A DNA stretch of 64,000 nt from Salinibacterium sp. UTAS2018 (GCF_004118935.1 NZ_CP035375.1:1116001-1180000); one strand, 5' to 3'; shown: positions 53,282-63,049, counted from the stretch's first letter. Numbers and translations are program-made. Notes: generated by a model not told the origin, from the sequence alone.

Positions 53282-53980
53282 TTAGCCGTTGGCCGCCTTG
53301 CGCTTGCGCGAGCGACCACCCTGAACCGCGTCGTCGGCCTCTTCTTCGAGACCAATTACGCCGTAATCCCAGCCCTTGCGGCGATACACGACGCTCGGAC
53401 GGTCGGTTTGGCTATCGACAAAGAGGAAGAAGTCGTGGCCCACCAGCTCCATGTGATCAAGAGCCTCCTCTACTGTCATGTGACTCGAGGGGAATACCTT
53501 GCGTCGGATAACGACGGGCGAGTAGTCCTCGTCGCCGGGCTCCGGCGCCTCATCCTGAATCGGCACCGCTCCGGTCGCAACCTTTTCGATCACTTCGGGA
53601 CTAGCGGGCGTGATGTCGACAACAGCGAATCCACCGGCGCTCGCCTCACGGAGTGACGTGGGGCGGTGGTTTCCGCGGTGAACCTTCTTGCGATCTTTCG
53701 ACTGGCGAATGCGCTCAATGAGCTTCGCCATAGCCAGATCAAAAGCAACATACTTATCTGAACCAGCAGATTCCGCTCGAACAAGCGGCCCTGGTCCGAT
53801 CAACGTCAACTCGACACGGTCGTCTCCACTGGAACCTTTGGTTTCGTGGTGTCGCGTCACTTTGATCTCGAAGGCGATCGCCTTCTCGGCCAAGTGAGAG
53901 ACCTTTTCAGACTTTTCGATCGCGTACTCACGGAAACGATCCGTGACTCCTACATTTCGTCCGTTGACGGTGATTTCCAC
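53282..53980 (-). CDS. hpf: long-form ribosome hibernation promoting factor
   Basis: A 232-residue protein. The N-terminal HPF/RaiA domain (MEITVNGRNVGVTDRFREYA to KLIERIRQSKDRKKVHRGNH) inserts at the ribosomal decoding centre. A linker rich in Ala, Pro and Glu leads to the C-terminal dimerisation domain (about 170-232; VIRRKVFPSSHMTVEEALDH, FVDSQTDRPSVVYRRKGWDYGVIGL). The long form allows it to join two 70S ribosomes into an inactive 100S dimer in stationary phase. It lies 45 bases after comF and before secA. Confidence 0.96.
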   Translation of the reverse strand: MEITVNGRNVGVTDRFREYAIEKSEKVSHLAEKAIAFEIKVTRHHETKGSSGDDRVELTLIGPGPLVRAESAGSDKYVAFDLAMAKLIERIRQSKDRKKVHRGNHRPTSLREASAGGFAVVDITPASPEVIEKVATGAVPIQDEAPEPGDEDYSPVVIRRKVFPSSHMTVEEALDHMELVGHDFFLFVDSQTDRPSVVYRRKGWDYGVIGLEEEADDAVQGGRSRKRKAANG

Positions 53981-54025
53981 GGCGACCTCCTAGCAATAAT
54001 GCGCGGCTGCCCCGTGAGGCAGCTA

Positions 54026-54784
54026 CTATTTCGCGCCCTTTTCCATACCGTAGCCCTCGCCGCTGGCAATGTCACGAACCGTCAGCCTTCTTGGAGTGAA
54101 CCCGATGGTTGCAGCACCCACAACTGTTGCGCCCGCAGCGGAAATTGCTCTCGCCGCTTCATCGATCGTGGCACCCGTCGTGAGCACGTCATCCACAATG
54201 ATTACGCGGATGCCAGCGAGAGAATGCGTCGCGATGAACGCGCCGTGAACGTTGCTGGCGCGCTGTTGCGCGCTCAGCAATTTTTGGCTGCGAGTTTCTT
54301 GGGCAACTCTTAACACCCGGGCGTGGCGCACTCCCGCCGCGCGGAGTATGAGTGCCATCGGGTGATACCCCCGCGTGCGGAAGGCTCCGCGGCTGCTCGG
54401 CACGGCAACGATCTGAACAGGGTGCGTTGCCGGGTCTGACGATGACGCCGCATCGATCGCTTGCAGTAACGCCGGCAGGAACGATGCCGACAGGGCTCGC
54501 GCGAGATCGGTGCGGTGATGATTCTTGAAGGCCAGCAGCACCCGGCGTGCCCGCCCTTCGTATCGCAGGGCGTAGTGCACGGCGAGGTGCTGCGGAGTCG
54601 AGTGGATGCTCGGCTGCGCCACTAAGCGGCGCGCACACTCATCACACAGAGCACGGTCGACCCGCTCGCAGCCGGCGCACTCCACGGGCATCAGGAGCGC
54701 CCAGGCGTCGCGGAGAGCGTCGATGAGGGCTCCGTGCCACCACGCTCGCTTGTCGTCGTCGTGAGGCTGCTGTGAGGGCGTCAT
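54026..54784 (-). CDS. comF: ComF family phosphoribosyltransferase-like protein
   Basis: A 252-residue protein. The N-terminal CxxC pair motif (PVECAGCERVDRALCDEC) suggests a zinc finger, followed by the type I phosphoribosyltransferase fold. The PRPP-binding loop is GIRVIIVDDVLTTGATIDEA. The LLSAQQRASNVHGAF segment ahead of it is typical of ComFC. ComF proteins help transform DNA taken up by competence systems, and a homologue is usual in this position in Actinobacteria. It lies between lpqB and hpf, 62 and 45 bases from them. Confidence 0.93.
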   Translation of the reverse strand: MTPSQQPHDDDKRAWWHGALIDALRDAWALLMPVECAGCERVDRALCDECARRLVAQPSIHSTPQHLAVHYALRYEGRARRVLLAFKNHHRTDLARALSASFLPALLQAIDAASSSDPATHPVQIVAVPSSRGAFRTRGYHPMALILRAAGVRHARVLRVAQETRSQKLLSAQQRASNVHGAFIATHSLAGIRVIIVDDVLTTGATIDEAARAISAAGATVVGAATIGFTPRRLTVRDIASGEGYGMEKGAK

Positions 54785-54846
54785 CCCCCGATCGTGTCGT
54801 TGACAGCCCCCAACGCCGCACTCAGCGACGGATCCGTGGACAACGG

Positions 54847-56526
54847 CTACTGCTGCACTGCCATGAAGGAGGCGTCGAGCCCGGTACGCACCCAGGCTTG
54901 GCTTCCTTGGGGTCGCCAGACTTCACCTTCCGAAAGCACCCGGAGCCCATCCGTGTTGGATCCCGTCGTTACGATCTGGGATGCTCCGTCAACAGTGCCC
55001 AGATCTTGCGAAGGGCCGCCAAGGTTGTAGGCGGTCACTTCGACCGAGTCATCAACCGCGGTCAAGGTGGCAACGCTGCTCGTTCCCACCCACGCGGCAT
55101 CGATCGCAACCCCGGTGGGTACCGGCAAGGCGACGGGCTCCACGAGCTGAACGGGAACATTGCCCTGTTGGCGCACGATGCCGTAGACGAGCAATTGCGG
55201 ACCAGAGGGCGTCGAGAGATACACGAGCAAGCGCGCACCATCGCGCGAGACATCGAGCGACACGATTTGAGAGTCTGCGGGTAGTGCCGACTGCACCGGA
55301 TGCTCAGTGCCGTCAACCGCGAAGGTCGTCAGTGACGCCGCATTCGCTCCCTGCGCAGACCACACAAACCGGAACGGATCGAGCGACGGCGCCACGAGCT
55401 CGTCTCGCGAATCGATGACACGAGGTGCGACGCCGACCGATGCAAAGTAGACCGCGTTATCCCCCGCGCGATAGGCCGCTGAAAGACGATCGGCTGAGAG
55501 GGCGACGGCCGTAGCACCCGCCGCCGTCACGACGTCACTGAGTTCGGTGATCGCGCTGAGTCCATCACTCGTACTAAACCCGAACTCATCACCCGTTCCC
55601 ACGACGAGAGGCCCCGCCGAACCGGGTTCAATTACTGCGGCATTCTGACCCGACGTTGTATCCGGAAGCTCTCGACCGTCGACCGTGATGAGCACAATGG
55701 GGGTGTGCAGCGTTGCCGCCAACTGCTGACGCATACGGTCGCGCGCCACGTTATTGGCAGCGAGCGCCTCAGAACTCAGGTCAACGACCGCACGGCCAGA
55801 AGTAAGGCTACTTGTTGTCCCGAGCGTCGTGGATGGCGGGAATGCGGTGAGCACGACGCCCTGTTGCACCCACGCCGAATCGGCGACCAATAATGCTTGA
55901 ATCGCCCGCGTCTGCGACGACTCCCGCACAGCAAACCAGCGGGTATCGGGGATGAGGTAGGCGAAGCTGGGATCAAAGTAGTACAACACTTGCTCTTCGA
56001 AACTCACTTCGAAACCACTAAGAGTAAGCACTACCCCCGGTGGCGCTGTCGAAATGCGCCATTCGCCGCCGACGCGCTCAAACTCGAACGCGAGAGTTTG
56101 CGACACGGGAGAACGAAGCTCGGAGTAGATCCCTCTCTCGTCGACCACTGCCTGAGCAGAAAACGAATAGGTCAACGAATCTTCGTCGATCGCCGGTGCA
56201 ATAGTCGGCAGCTTGTCGCGCTCACGAACGGTCGCGCTGGCAGCAGGATTCCACGCCTCGCTCATCGCTCCCGTAAGAAATTCGCGGGCCACGGAGTAGT
56301 CCCGCGACGGCGAACGTACGGCGTTCATGAAGTCGGTCAGGATCTGCTCCTGAGTTGAGCCCGCGACCGGCCCAGACGCGACGATCTCGTACTGGGCGCC
56401 ATCCTGTTCGTCGATACGCGGGCCGGTTTGAACCTCACTCGCCATCGGCACACCAACACAGCCGGTCAGCACGACGGCCACGACGGCAATCAGCGCGAGG
56501 TATGCGCCCTTGGAGAACTTAGGCAT
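54847..56526 (-). CDS. lpqB: LpqB lipoprotein, MtrAB accessory
   Basis: A 559-residue lipoprotein. A signal peptide ending in lipobox LTGC precedes the mature protein. The GerMN-type domain lies at about 140-300 (YFDPSFAYLIPDTRWF, the strand TLGTTSSLTSGRAVVDLSS). The C-terminal half has the LpqB beta-propeller pattern, repeats of about 45 residues such as RLLVYLSTPSGPQLLVYG and VAIDAAWVGTSSVATLTAV. LpqB binds the extracellular part of MtrB and tunes MtrA phosphorylation, linking the cell envelope to division. Its ATG overlaps the mtrB end by eight bases, with GGAGG upstream. An N-terminal extension in the same frame is unconserved. Confidence 0.95.
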   Translation of the reverse strand: MPKFSKGAYLALIAVVAVVLTGCVGVPMASEVQTGPRIDEQDGAQYEIVASGPVAGSTQEQILTDFMNAVRSPSRDYSVAREFLTGAMSEAWNPAASATVRERDKLPTIAPAIDEDSLTYSFSAQAVVDERGIYSELRSPVSQTLAFEFERVGGEWRISTAPPGVVLTLSGFEVSFEEQVLYYFDPSFAYLIPDTRWFAVRESSQTRAIQALLVADSAWVQQGVVLTAFPPSTTLGTTSSLTSGRAVVDLSSEALAANNVARDRMRQQLAATLHTPIVLITVDGRELPDTTSGQNAAVIEPGSAGPLVVGTGDEFGFSTSDGLSAITELSDVVTAAGATAVALSADRLSAAYRAGDNAVYFASVGVAPRVIDSRDELVAPSLDPFRFVWSAQGANAASLTTFAVDGTEHPVQSALPADSQIVSLDVSRDGARLLVYLSTPSGPQLLVYGIVRQQGNVPVQLVEPVALPVPTGVAIDAAWVGTSSVATLTAVDDSVEVTAYNLGGPSQDLGTVDGASQIVTTGSNTDGLRVLSEGEVWRPQGSQAWVRTGLDASFMAVQQ

Positions 56527-58132
56527 GCGGAGCCTCCAAGCGGGGAATCTCGTCATTCGGTGGCAGTTCGAGCGGTGAGGACCGCAGGTCAGCTCCGCGT
56601 TCGCGCGGAATCGTAAGCCGGAAGCAGGAGCCGTGGTCTCCATCCGACCACGCTTCGAGCCAGCCGCCGTGAAGCGCAGCGTCTTCGAGAGCAATAGCTA
56701 ACCCCAGACCGGTGCCACCAGTGGTGCGCTGCCGCGACGGGTCGGCGCGCCAGAAGCGGTCGAAGACGCGCTCGAGAGCTGCCTGGCTCATTCCCACGCC
56801 ATAATCGCGAACAGCGATGGCGATGGCGTCTTGATCGCTGTCTACCCACACAACGATCGGCAGCCCGTCACCATGATCGATCGCGTTGCTCACTAGGTTT
56901 TGAAGAATGCGACGGATGCGCCGCGGGTCGACATCCGCCTCGAAATGGCCGCCGGGGGCCACAAGCCGCAATTCTGAGCCTTTGCTCTCGGCGAGTGACG
57001 TCAGGCTCTCGATAGCGTCTTCGACGAGGCGCACGAGGTTGGTCGGCTCGGTTTCCATATCGACCGCTCCCGCGTCGTATCGACTCATTTCGAGCAGGTC
57101 GGCGAGCAAGAGTTCGAACCGTTCGACCTGAGTGTGCAACAGCTCAGCAGTGCGCGCCGTGGCCGGTGGAAAATTTTCGCGTTGATCGTAGAGAACGTCA
57201 CCCGCAAGTCGAATTGTGGTGAGCGGAGTACGAAGCTCGTGGGAGACATCCGACACAAAGCGTTGCTGAACCTGCGAGAGCGCCGCGAGTCGCGTGATCT
57301 GCTGTTGCATGCTCGTAGCCATGCCGTTGAACGATCGCGCCAAAGTCGCAATTACGTCGTTGCCCTGCACCGGAATGCGGACCTCGAGCTCACCGGCCGC
57401 CAAGCGTTGACTCGTTTCGGCGGCTAAGCGAACAGGGCCAACAACGAGGCGCACCACCACGAACGTGACAACGCCAATGAGTGCGAGAAGCGCGAAACCG
57501 CCGAGCCCGAGGGTCTGCTGAACCAGCACGAGGGTGTCTTGAGTGTCTTGAATGTCGTAGACCAAATACAGCTCATATTGGCTACCCCGAATGTCGAGCG
57601 TCGATCCGACCACGAGCCCGGGATGCACCGCACCATCGGCCTCTTGCTCCAGCGCAACCGACTGCCAGTAGGTGCGCTGCTCGGTCGACTGCGAGACGAT
57701 ATCGCGCAGTTCTTCAGAGATGAGAGCGGCGGAGCCTAGCCCCAGCGTTTGAACATCAGAAGGAACGCGGGGCCCCTCCTGAGCCGGGGTGCGCAAGATT
57801 GCGTAACTCGTGCCGCCCGTGCTGGAGGCCACACTCTCGATGACCTTCGCGGCCTCCCCCATCATGACGTCGAGGTCCTCAAGGCCGAGGCCCTCATCTG
57901 CGGCGTCGAACACCTGTTGGCCTGCCAGGGTGGCATTGGCCGATGTGCGCGTGAGCTGGTCGCGGCTCGCATCGAAGAGGTTGGCCCCGACACTCAGCGA
58001 CATGTAGCCGGCGATCACCGCGACCACTACCGATGACAACAGCACCGTGATCGCGACAGTGCGCAATTGAAGCGACGAGCGCCAGAGCGCAGCAGCTCGC
58101 TGCACCCAGCCGCGCCAGTCAAAATCGCGCAT
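56519..58132 (-). CDS. mtrB: MtrB sensor histidine kinase
   Basis: A 537-residue kinase. There are two membrane helices (VAITVLLSSVVVAVIAGYMS and FALLALIGVVTFVVVRLVVG) with a folded extracytoplasmic sensor domain between them. A HAMP segment (VRLAAETSQRLAAGELEVRI) follows, then HisKA with the phospho-histidine in FVSDVSHELRTPLTTIRLAG. The HATPase_c domain contains LVSNAIDHGDG, DYGVGMSQAALERVFDRFWR and TGGTGLGLAIALEDA. It begins five bases after mtrA, and lpqB is read from its 3' end. The MtrAB pair controls division, peptidoglycan and osmotic adaptation genes in Actinobacteria. Confidence 0.97.
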   Translation of the reverse strand: MRDFDWRGWVQRAAALWRSSLQLRTVAITVLLSSVVVAVIAGYMSLSVGANLFDASRDQLTRTSANATLAGQQVFDAADEGLGLEDLDVMMGEAAKVIESVASSTGGTSYAILRTPAQEGPRVPSDVQTLGLGSAALISEELRDIVSQSTEQRTYWQSVALEQEADGAVHPGLVVGSTLDIRGSQYELYLVYDIQDTQDTLVLVQQTLGLGGFALLALIGVVTFVVVRLVVGPVRLAAETSQRLAAGELEVRIPVQGNDVIATLARSFNGMATSMQQQITRLAALSQVQQRFVSDVSHELRTPLTTIRLAGDVLYDQRENFPPATARTAELLHTQVERFELLLADLLEMSRYDAGAVDMETEPTNLVRLVEDAIESLTSLAESKGSELRLVAPGGHFEADVDPRRIRRILQNLVSNAIDHGDGLPIVVWVDSDQDAIAIAVRDYGVGMSQAALERVFDRFWRADPSRQRTTGGTGLGLAIALEDAALHGGWLEAWSDGDHGSCFRLTIPRERGADLRSSPLELPPNDEIPRLEAPHA

Positions 58133-58137
58133 AGAAG

Positions 58138-58818
58138 CTAAGCGCTGGCGCCAGCGCGGTAACCAACACCGCGAACAGTCATGACAATCTTCGGGTTGTC
58201 GGGATCTTCCTCGACCTTTGCGCGCAGGCGCTGCACGTGAACATTCACCAAGCGGGTATCAGCCTTGTAGTGGTAACCCCAGACCTGCTCCAAGAGCATT
58301 TCGCGGGTGAAAACTTGCTCCGGCTTCATGGCAAGCGCCAACAGGAGCTCAAATTCGAGCGGGGTCAAATTGATTCTGGCGTCACCTCGACGCACTTCGT
58401 GGCCCGTGACATCCAATTCAAGGTCGCCAACGGTCAAGGTGCCGGTGGCAGCATCGCTGGCGGGGCGCAGGCGAGTGCGCACGCGCGCCACAAGCTCTTT
58501 GGGATTGAAGGGCTTGACCACGTAGTCGTCAGCGCCGCTCTCGAGACCCTTGACGACGTCTGCTGTGTCGCTCTTGGCGGTGAGCATGATGATCGGCACG
58601 CCCGACTCTTCGCGGATGCGCGAGCAGATCTCAATGCCGTCCATGCCGGGCAGCATGAGGTCGAGCAACACCAAATCGGGCGCGGCCGACTTGAAAGCGT
58701 CGTACGCTAACGCGCCGTCTTGGCAGAAAAATGGTTCGTAACCTTCAGTGCGGAGAACGATTCCGATCATTTCTGCCAGGGCAGTGTCGTCATCTACTAC
58801 AAGAATTCGCGGGTTCAC
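58138..58818 (-). CDS. mtrA: MtrA response regulator (OmpR family)
   Basis: A 226-residue regulator. The receiver domain has acidic VVDDDTALAEMIG, the phosphorylated Asp53 in LVLLDLMLPGMDG, and lysine in YVVKPFNPKEL. The winged-helix effector begins after VGDLELDVTGHEVRRGDARI and ends in QRLRAKVEEDPDNPKIVMTV. Length and sequence are typical of MtrA. Translation starts at a GTG. It is the first gene of the mtrA-mtrB-lpqB unit and diverges from the membrane protein gene at 58940. Confidence 0.97.
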   Translation of the reverse strand: MNPRILVVDDDTALAEMIGIVLRTEGYEPFFCQDGALAYDAFKSAAPDLVLLDLMLPGMDGIEICSRIREESGVPIIMLTAKSDTADVVKGLESGADDYVVKPFNPKELVARVRTRLRPASDAATGTLTVGDLELDVTGHEVRRGDARINLTPLEFELLLALAMKPEQVFTREMLLEQVWGYHYKADTRLVNVHVQRLRAKVEEDPDNPKIVMTVRGVGYRAGASA

Positions 58819-58939
58819 TGTTCCTCGTTACTTTCTAGCTCTCGGGCGAACTGAGTGAGAAGCTTTCGCATAAGAGTAGTCGAGTGTGAAAACATGAGGG
58901 AGATTGAAATATTTGCAGTCACCCAATCGAGGATGAGAC

Positions 58940-60166
58940 GTGAGCGACAACAGCCCCTGGCAGTCACCCGATAGCAGCAGCGCCGCTGGCGCCGGGTCGC
59001 TTGCACCTCCCACCGCGGCGTCGGCGTATAGCCCCGCTGAAACTGCACCGGTAGCGCCGGGGACGCCGGGTGCAACTCCGCCATTCGTGGCTCCGACTGC
59101 CGGCTGGACTCCGCCGCCTAAACCGGGCCTCATCCCGCTGCACCCGCTCGGTCTCGGCGCAATTCTCTCGGCGTCCCTCATGGTGCTGCGCCGCAATCCT
59201 CGCCCGACCTTTGGGCTCGCGCTACTCATCATGAGTCTCGTTATGGTCGGCTCTCTCGTTCTTGTCGGCGTTGTGACCTTCAGCGGAATCGAACGTTCGC
59301 TGAGCGCCAGCGATGGGGATGCCGCAGCTATCGAAGCCGGCGCTACCGCCGGCGTGATCCTCTCCGCCCTGTTCGCTGTGGCCCTCTCTCTCGTCGGTGG
59401 CGCGATTCTGCAGGGGGTCATCTCGCTCGAAGTTGCTCGCGGAACCGTGGGCGAGCGTCTTCGCCTGCGCGGTCTGTGGAACGCCGCCAAAGGCCGCATC
59501 GGCGCTCTCATCGGCTGGTCAGCGCTCGTCATGCTCGCGGTCATCGTGGGGATTGCGATTGTGGCTGGCGTATCGGTGTTGTTATTCGCTATCGGGGACA
59601 CCGCCGGAATCGTGTTTGGAGTTCTGACGATGCTTGGCGGGCTCCTCGTTGCTCTCTTTCTGGCGGCGTGGCTCGGTACCTTCTTCGCGTTTGTACCCAG
59701 CGCCCTCATGATCGAGCGTTTGCCGCTGATGCTTGCTATTCGCCGTTCGTGGTCTCTCGTCAAGGGAAACTTCTGGCGTACCTTCGGCATTTTGCTGCTC
59801 ATCTTGGTCATCGTGAACACGGTGTCGAGCGTCGTCACGGCTCCAGTCAGCTTCTTTGGCGGTCTCGGCATCGGCCTGCTTAATCCGACGGGCAACGAGG
59901 AAACAGCTGTCGTGGCATTCGCCGTGATCTACATCGTGTCCATCATTCTTTCGGTCATCATCAGCGCCGTCACCATCGTCATTCAGTCTGCTGCTCCAGC
60001 GCTGCTCTATATCGACATGCGCATGCGCAAGGAGGGCTTCGATCTTGATCTGACGCGATTCGTTGAAGCTCGCAATGTCGGCGACCACTCGGTTCCTGAT
60101 CCCTATCTCACGGCGCAGAGCACGCCGAGCCGAGCCACGCCTGCGTCACCGAACGCTGCTTCATGA
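58940..60166 (+). CDS. polytopic membrane protein (GPDase-membrane-domain-like)
   Basis: A 408-residue protein. The 65-residue Pro/Ala/Thr-rich N terminus (PPKPGLIPLHPLGLGAILSA) leads into six to eight hydrophobic segments, ending with a hydrophilic tail. The pattern IPLHPLGLGAILSASLMVLR at the start and MIERLPLMLAIRRSWSLVKG in the middle is common to an actinobacterial family annotated with a glycerophosphoryl diester phosphodiesterase membrane domain. No catalytic domain is present, so it is not an enzyme by itself. A GTG start follows GAGGATGAGAC. It leads the MoxR/DUF58 cassette and overlaps the DUF4129 gene by four bases. Confidence 0.82.
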   Translation: MSDNSPWQSPDSSSAAGAGSLAPPTAASAYSPAETAPVAPGTPGATPPFVAPTAGWTPPPKPGLIPLHPLGLGAILSASLMVLRRNPRPTFGLALLIMSLVMVGSLVLVGVVTFSGIERSLSASDGDAAAIEAGATAGVILSALFAVALSLVGGAILQGVISLEVARGTVGERLRLRGLWNAAKGRIGALIGWSALVMLAVIVGIAIVAGVSVLLFAIGDTAGIVFGVLTMLGGLLVALFLAAWLGTFFAFVPSALMIERLPLMLAIRRSWSLVKGNFWRTFGILLLILVIVNTVSSVVTAPVSFFGGLGIGLLNPTGNEETAVVAFAVIYIVSIILSVIISAVTIVIQSAAPALLYIDMRMRKEGFDLDLTRFVEARNVGDHSVPDPYLTAQSTPSRATPASPNAAS

Positions 60167-60861
60167 CAGTGATCGACTCCGCGGTTTCGGCCTGGGTAGG
60201 GCTCGCGGGGTTCTCTGCGCGGTCGCTCGCGGGTGACGTACCCGTGGACCCTGACTCCGGCGATGCAACCGGATGGCTCATCGACGAACTCTCGAAAGCT
60301 CCCTATCAGGCCGCAAAGCCGACGCTCTTCGACCGGGCATCCAAAGCATTCAGCGACTGGCTAGCGAGCCTTACGATCGGTGACGGTAACGGGATTCCGA
60401 CTTTCGTTTCCATTGTGCTTCTCTCGCTCGTGGCCATCGCGATCATCGCAGCGATTGTCGTCTACGGGGTGCCGCGGCTCAACCGTAAGAGTCGCCATCA
60501 GGACATCTTGTTTGGTGAAACCGACTATCGATCTGCCGCGCAATTGAGAGCGGCAGCCGAGCAATCGGCGGCGCGTGACGACTTCGTAGCCGCTATCGCA
60601 GACATGTTCCGTTCCATCGCCCGCGGATTATCAGAGCGCACGCTCGTCACGATGACTCCGGGAACGACCGGGCACGGTTTCGCTGCTCGGGCTTCACGTG
60701 TCTTCCCCGAACTCGCTGCGGAATTCGCCAGCAGTGCCGACACCTTCGACCTCATTCGCTACATGCGCAAAACCGCTACTCGCGAGCAATATGAACAACT
60801 CCGCGCGCTTGAAGCTCGCGTGCGCGCGACCAAACCCGACTTGGCCGAGGCGACGCTGTGA
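60163..60861 (+). CDS. DUF4129 domain protein
   Basis: A 232-residue protein. One transmembrane helix (FVSIVLLSLVAIAIIAAIVV, about 80-105) separates a short extracytoplasmic N-terminal part from the cytoplasmic DUF4129 domain. The domain is helical, with the characteristic FVAAIADMFRSIARGLSERT and TPGTTGHGFAARASRVFPEL segments. DUF4129 proteins are common partners of DUF58 and MoxR proteins, where they are thought to be part of a regulated envelope complex. It overlaps both its neighbours by four bases (ATGA and GTGA), so the whole cassette is translationally coupled. Confidence 0.9.
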   Translation: MTVIDSAVSAWVGLAGFSARSLAGDVPVDPDSGDATGWLIDELSKAPYQAAKPTLFDRASKAFSDWLASLTIGDGNGIPTFVSIVLLSLVAIAIIAAIVVYGVPRLNRKSRHQDILFGETDYRSAAQLRAAAEQSAARDDFVAAIADMFRSIARGLSERTLVTMTPGTTGHGFAARASRVFPELAAEFASSADTFDLIRYMRKTATREQYEQLRALEARVRATKPDLAEATL

Positions 60862-62048
60862 GCGAATCCGGCACCGATTCGACGGTGCTTACCCCACGCT
60901 TGCGCACCACCACTCGCCGCTCGCTGTTCTGGATCGCCGCTGCCATCCTGCTCGTGGTCGTTGCCGTCATCACCCTCAATCTTGCGGGCAATGCCGTTGA
61001 GGGCCCGCCGCTAGACCCCACAAGTCCCTACGAAGCCGGAACCCAAGCGGTGGCAGAAGTTCTCCGCGATCAGGGCGTCGACGTCGTGGTGACGACTACC
61101 TTGGACGATGCCCGGGCCGCAGCGGATCTCGCGGGAGAAAGCACGCTCATTTTCTCCAACTACGAGGGCTACCTGACCGAAGAACAAGTAAAGGACGCTG
61201 CCGGGCTGACCAGCACCGTGATCGTCGCCGAACCTGTGCTCAACGAGCTCCTCGCGATCGCACCCGAGGTAGCGCAGGCGGGCACAAGTTCCGAGACCGT
61301 TGCCGCCGGATGCACGGCATCCACCGTCGCTCATGCTCCTCAGATCACTGCCGGCCCCAGCGGCTATCGAGTTATCGAGCCGAGCCCCGACATCACCTCC
61401 TGCTACGGAAACGATGACGACGGCTACGGGCTCATCATTCTCGATCGGGGCGACACTGAACTGAAGATTCTTGGTGCCACCGACGCCCTAACCAATGGCG
61501 GTATTACCGCCGCGGATAACGCGGCGTTCGCACTGCGTCTGCTCGGTGAGAACGACACGCTCATCTGGTACACGCCGAGCTTCCTTGACATTGCCGACGG
61601 CGGCGGCACCGCCACCCTCGACGAGCTCGCCCCCGGCTGGGTGCTGCCGGGAACCTGGTTGTTCCTTCTCACCCTGCTGGCCGGCGCACTGTGGCGAGGA
61701 CGCCGCTTTGGGCCGCTCGTCATCGAAAAGCTTCCCGTGACGGTGCGCTCGAGCGAAACGATGCAGGGTCGTGCACGGCTGTATGCGAAGTCCACCGCCC
61801 GGCTTCACACGCTCGACTCACTGCGCATCGGAACCATCCGCCGCCTCGCAATGCTGTGCGGAATGCCATCCACAGCATCCGTCGATGATGTGATCAACCG
61901 GGTCTCACCGCTCGTTGGCCAGCCTCTCGCGCAACTCCAGCACCTGTTGCTCGACGCCGACCCCTCCACGGACAACGAGCTCATTAGCCTGTCCGACGAA
62001 TTGCTCGCACTCGAAGATCGCGTGCGCACCATCATCCGCCCCGCCTAA
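60858..62048 (+). CDS. DUF4350 domain membrane protein
   Basis: A 396-residue protein. An N-terminal helix (SLFWIAAAILLVVVAVITLN) anchors an extracytoplasmic DUF4350 domain with the family pattern SPYEAGTQAVAEVLRDQGVD, then TTLDDARAAADLAGESTLIF and IILDRGDTELKILGATDALT. A second helix (PGTWLFLLTLLAGALWRGRR) leads to a cytoplasmic helical tail with RARLYAKSTARLHTLDSLRI. DUF4350 proteins resemble glutamine-amidotransferase-like domains without the catalytic triad. The GTG start overlaps the DUF4129 stop. A MoxR ATPase follows after 42 bases. Confidence 0.88.
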   Translation: MSESGTDSTVLTPRLRTTTRRSLFWIAAAILLVVVAVITLNLAGNAVEGPPLDPTSPYEAGTQAVAEVLRDQGVDVVVTTTLDDARAAADLAGESTLIFSNYEGYLTEEQVKDAAGLTSTVIVAEPVLNELLAIAPEVAQAGTSSETVAAGCTASTVAHAPQITAGPSGYRVIEPSPDITSCYGNDDDGYGLIILDRGDTELKILGATDALTNGGITAADNAAFALRLLGENDTLIWYTPSFLDIADGGGTATLDELAPGWVLPGTWLFLLTLLAGALWRGRRFGPLVIEKLPVTVRSSETMQGRARLYAKSTARLHTLDSLRIGTIRRLAMLCGMPSTASVDDVINRVSPLVGQPLAQLQHLLLDADPSTDNELISLSDELLALEDRVRTIIRPA

Positions 62049-62090
62049 TCGCTTAGCCCCACCGAGCCAGAGATAGAGAAGAATCGAGAT

Positions 62091-63047
62091 ATGACTGACG
62101 AGCAACTGCGGCACGCATTCACTCAACTACGCACAGAAGTAGGCAAGGCTGTTGTTGGCCAAGATGCGGCTGTCACCGGGCTCACCATCGCGCTGCTCAC
62201 CGGGGGTCACGTGCTGCTGGAGGGCGTTCCGGGCGTCGCGAAGACGCTGTTGGTGCGCACCCTCAGCCGAGCGCTTCAGCTCGACACCAAGCGTGTGCAG
62301 TTCACCCCCGACCTGATGCCTGGCGACGTCACCGGATCACTCGTTTATGACTCCAAATCTGGAGAGTTCGAGTTTCGCGAAGGCCCCGTCTTCACGAACA
62401 TTTTGCTGGCGGATGAGATCAACCGCACGCCACCCAAGACCCAGTCATCGCTGCTGGAAGCCATGGAAGAGCGTCAAGTCTCTGTCGATGGCCAGTCGTT
62501 GAAACTGCCCGTGCCCTTCATGGTGGCTGCGACGATGAACCCGATCGAATACGAAGGCACCTACACGCTTCCCGAAGCTCAGCTCGACCGCTTCTTACTG
62601 AAGCTCGTTCTCGACCTCCCCGAGCGAGACACCGAGATTGAAGTTCTTACCCGTCACGCCGCAGGCTTCAATCCTCGCGATCTCGCCGCGGCCGGCGTTA
62701 CTCCCGTGCTCGATGCGGCAATGCTCGCTGCGGCCCAGGCCGCCGTCACGAAGGTCGGCGCAAGCCCCGACGTCATCGCGTATGCCGTTGACCTTGCTCG
62801 CGCCACCCGCCAGAGCCCCTCAGTGAAGCTCGGGGTAAGCCCCCGCGGTGCGATCGCGCTGATCGCGGCCGCCAAGGCGTGGGCTTGGCTCACGGGCGCC
62901 GATGCAATCACGCCCGACCACATCCAGAGCATGGTGCTGCCGGTGCTTCGCCATCGGATTCAGTTGCGTCCCGAAGCCGAGCTCGAAGGGGTGTCGGCCG
63001 ACGTCATTTTGCGATCGATCGTGCAGCAAGTGCAGGTTCCGATCTAA
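62091..63047 (+). CDS. MoxR family AAA+ ATPase
   Basis: A 318-residue ATPase of the MoxR/RavA branch. The P-loop is LLEGVPGVAKTLLVRTLSRA and Walker B is ILLADEINRTPPKTQSSLLE. The sensor-1 region is PFMVAATMNPIEYEGTYTLP, followed by arginine-finger and lid segments (EAQLDRFLLKLVLDLPERDT, GVSPRGAIALIAAAKAWAWL). MoxR proteins act as chaperones that assemble or insert metal-containing and envelope complexes, generally with the DUF58 protein encoded beside them. It is followed by DUF58 with a two-base gap. Confidence 0.95.
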   Translation: MTDEQLRHAFTQLRTEVGKAVVGQDAAVTGLTIALLTGGHVLLEGVPGVAKTLLVRTLSRALQLDTKRVQFTPDLMPGDVTGSLVYDSKSGEFEFREGPVFTNILLADEINRTPPKTQSSLLEAMEERQVSVDGQSLKLPVPFMVAATMNPIEYEGTYTLPEAQLDRFLLKLVLDLPERDTEIEVLTRHAAGFNPRDLAAAGVTPVLDAAMLAAAQAAVTKVGASPDVIAYAVDLARATRQSPSVKLGVSPRGAIALIAAAKAWAWLTGADAITPDHIQSMVLPVLRHRIQLRPEAELEGVSADVILRSIVQQVQVPI

Positions 63048-63049
63048 CA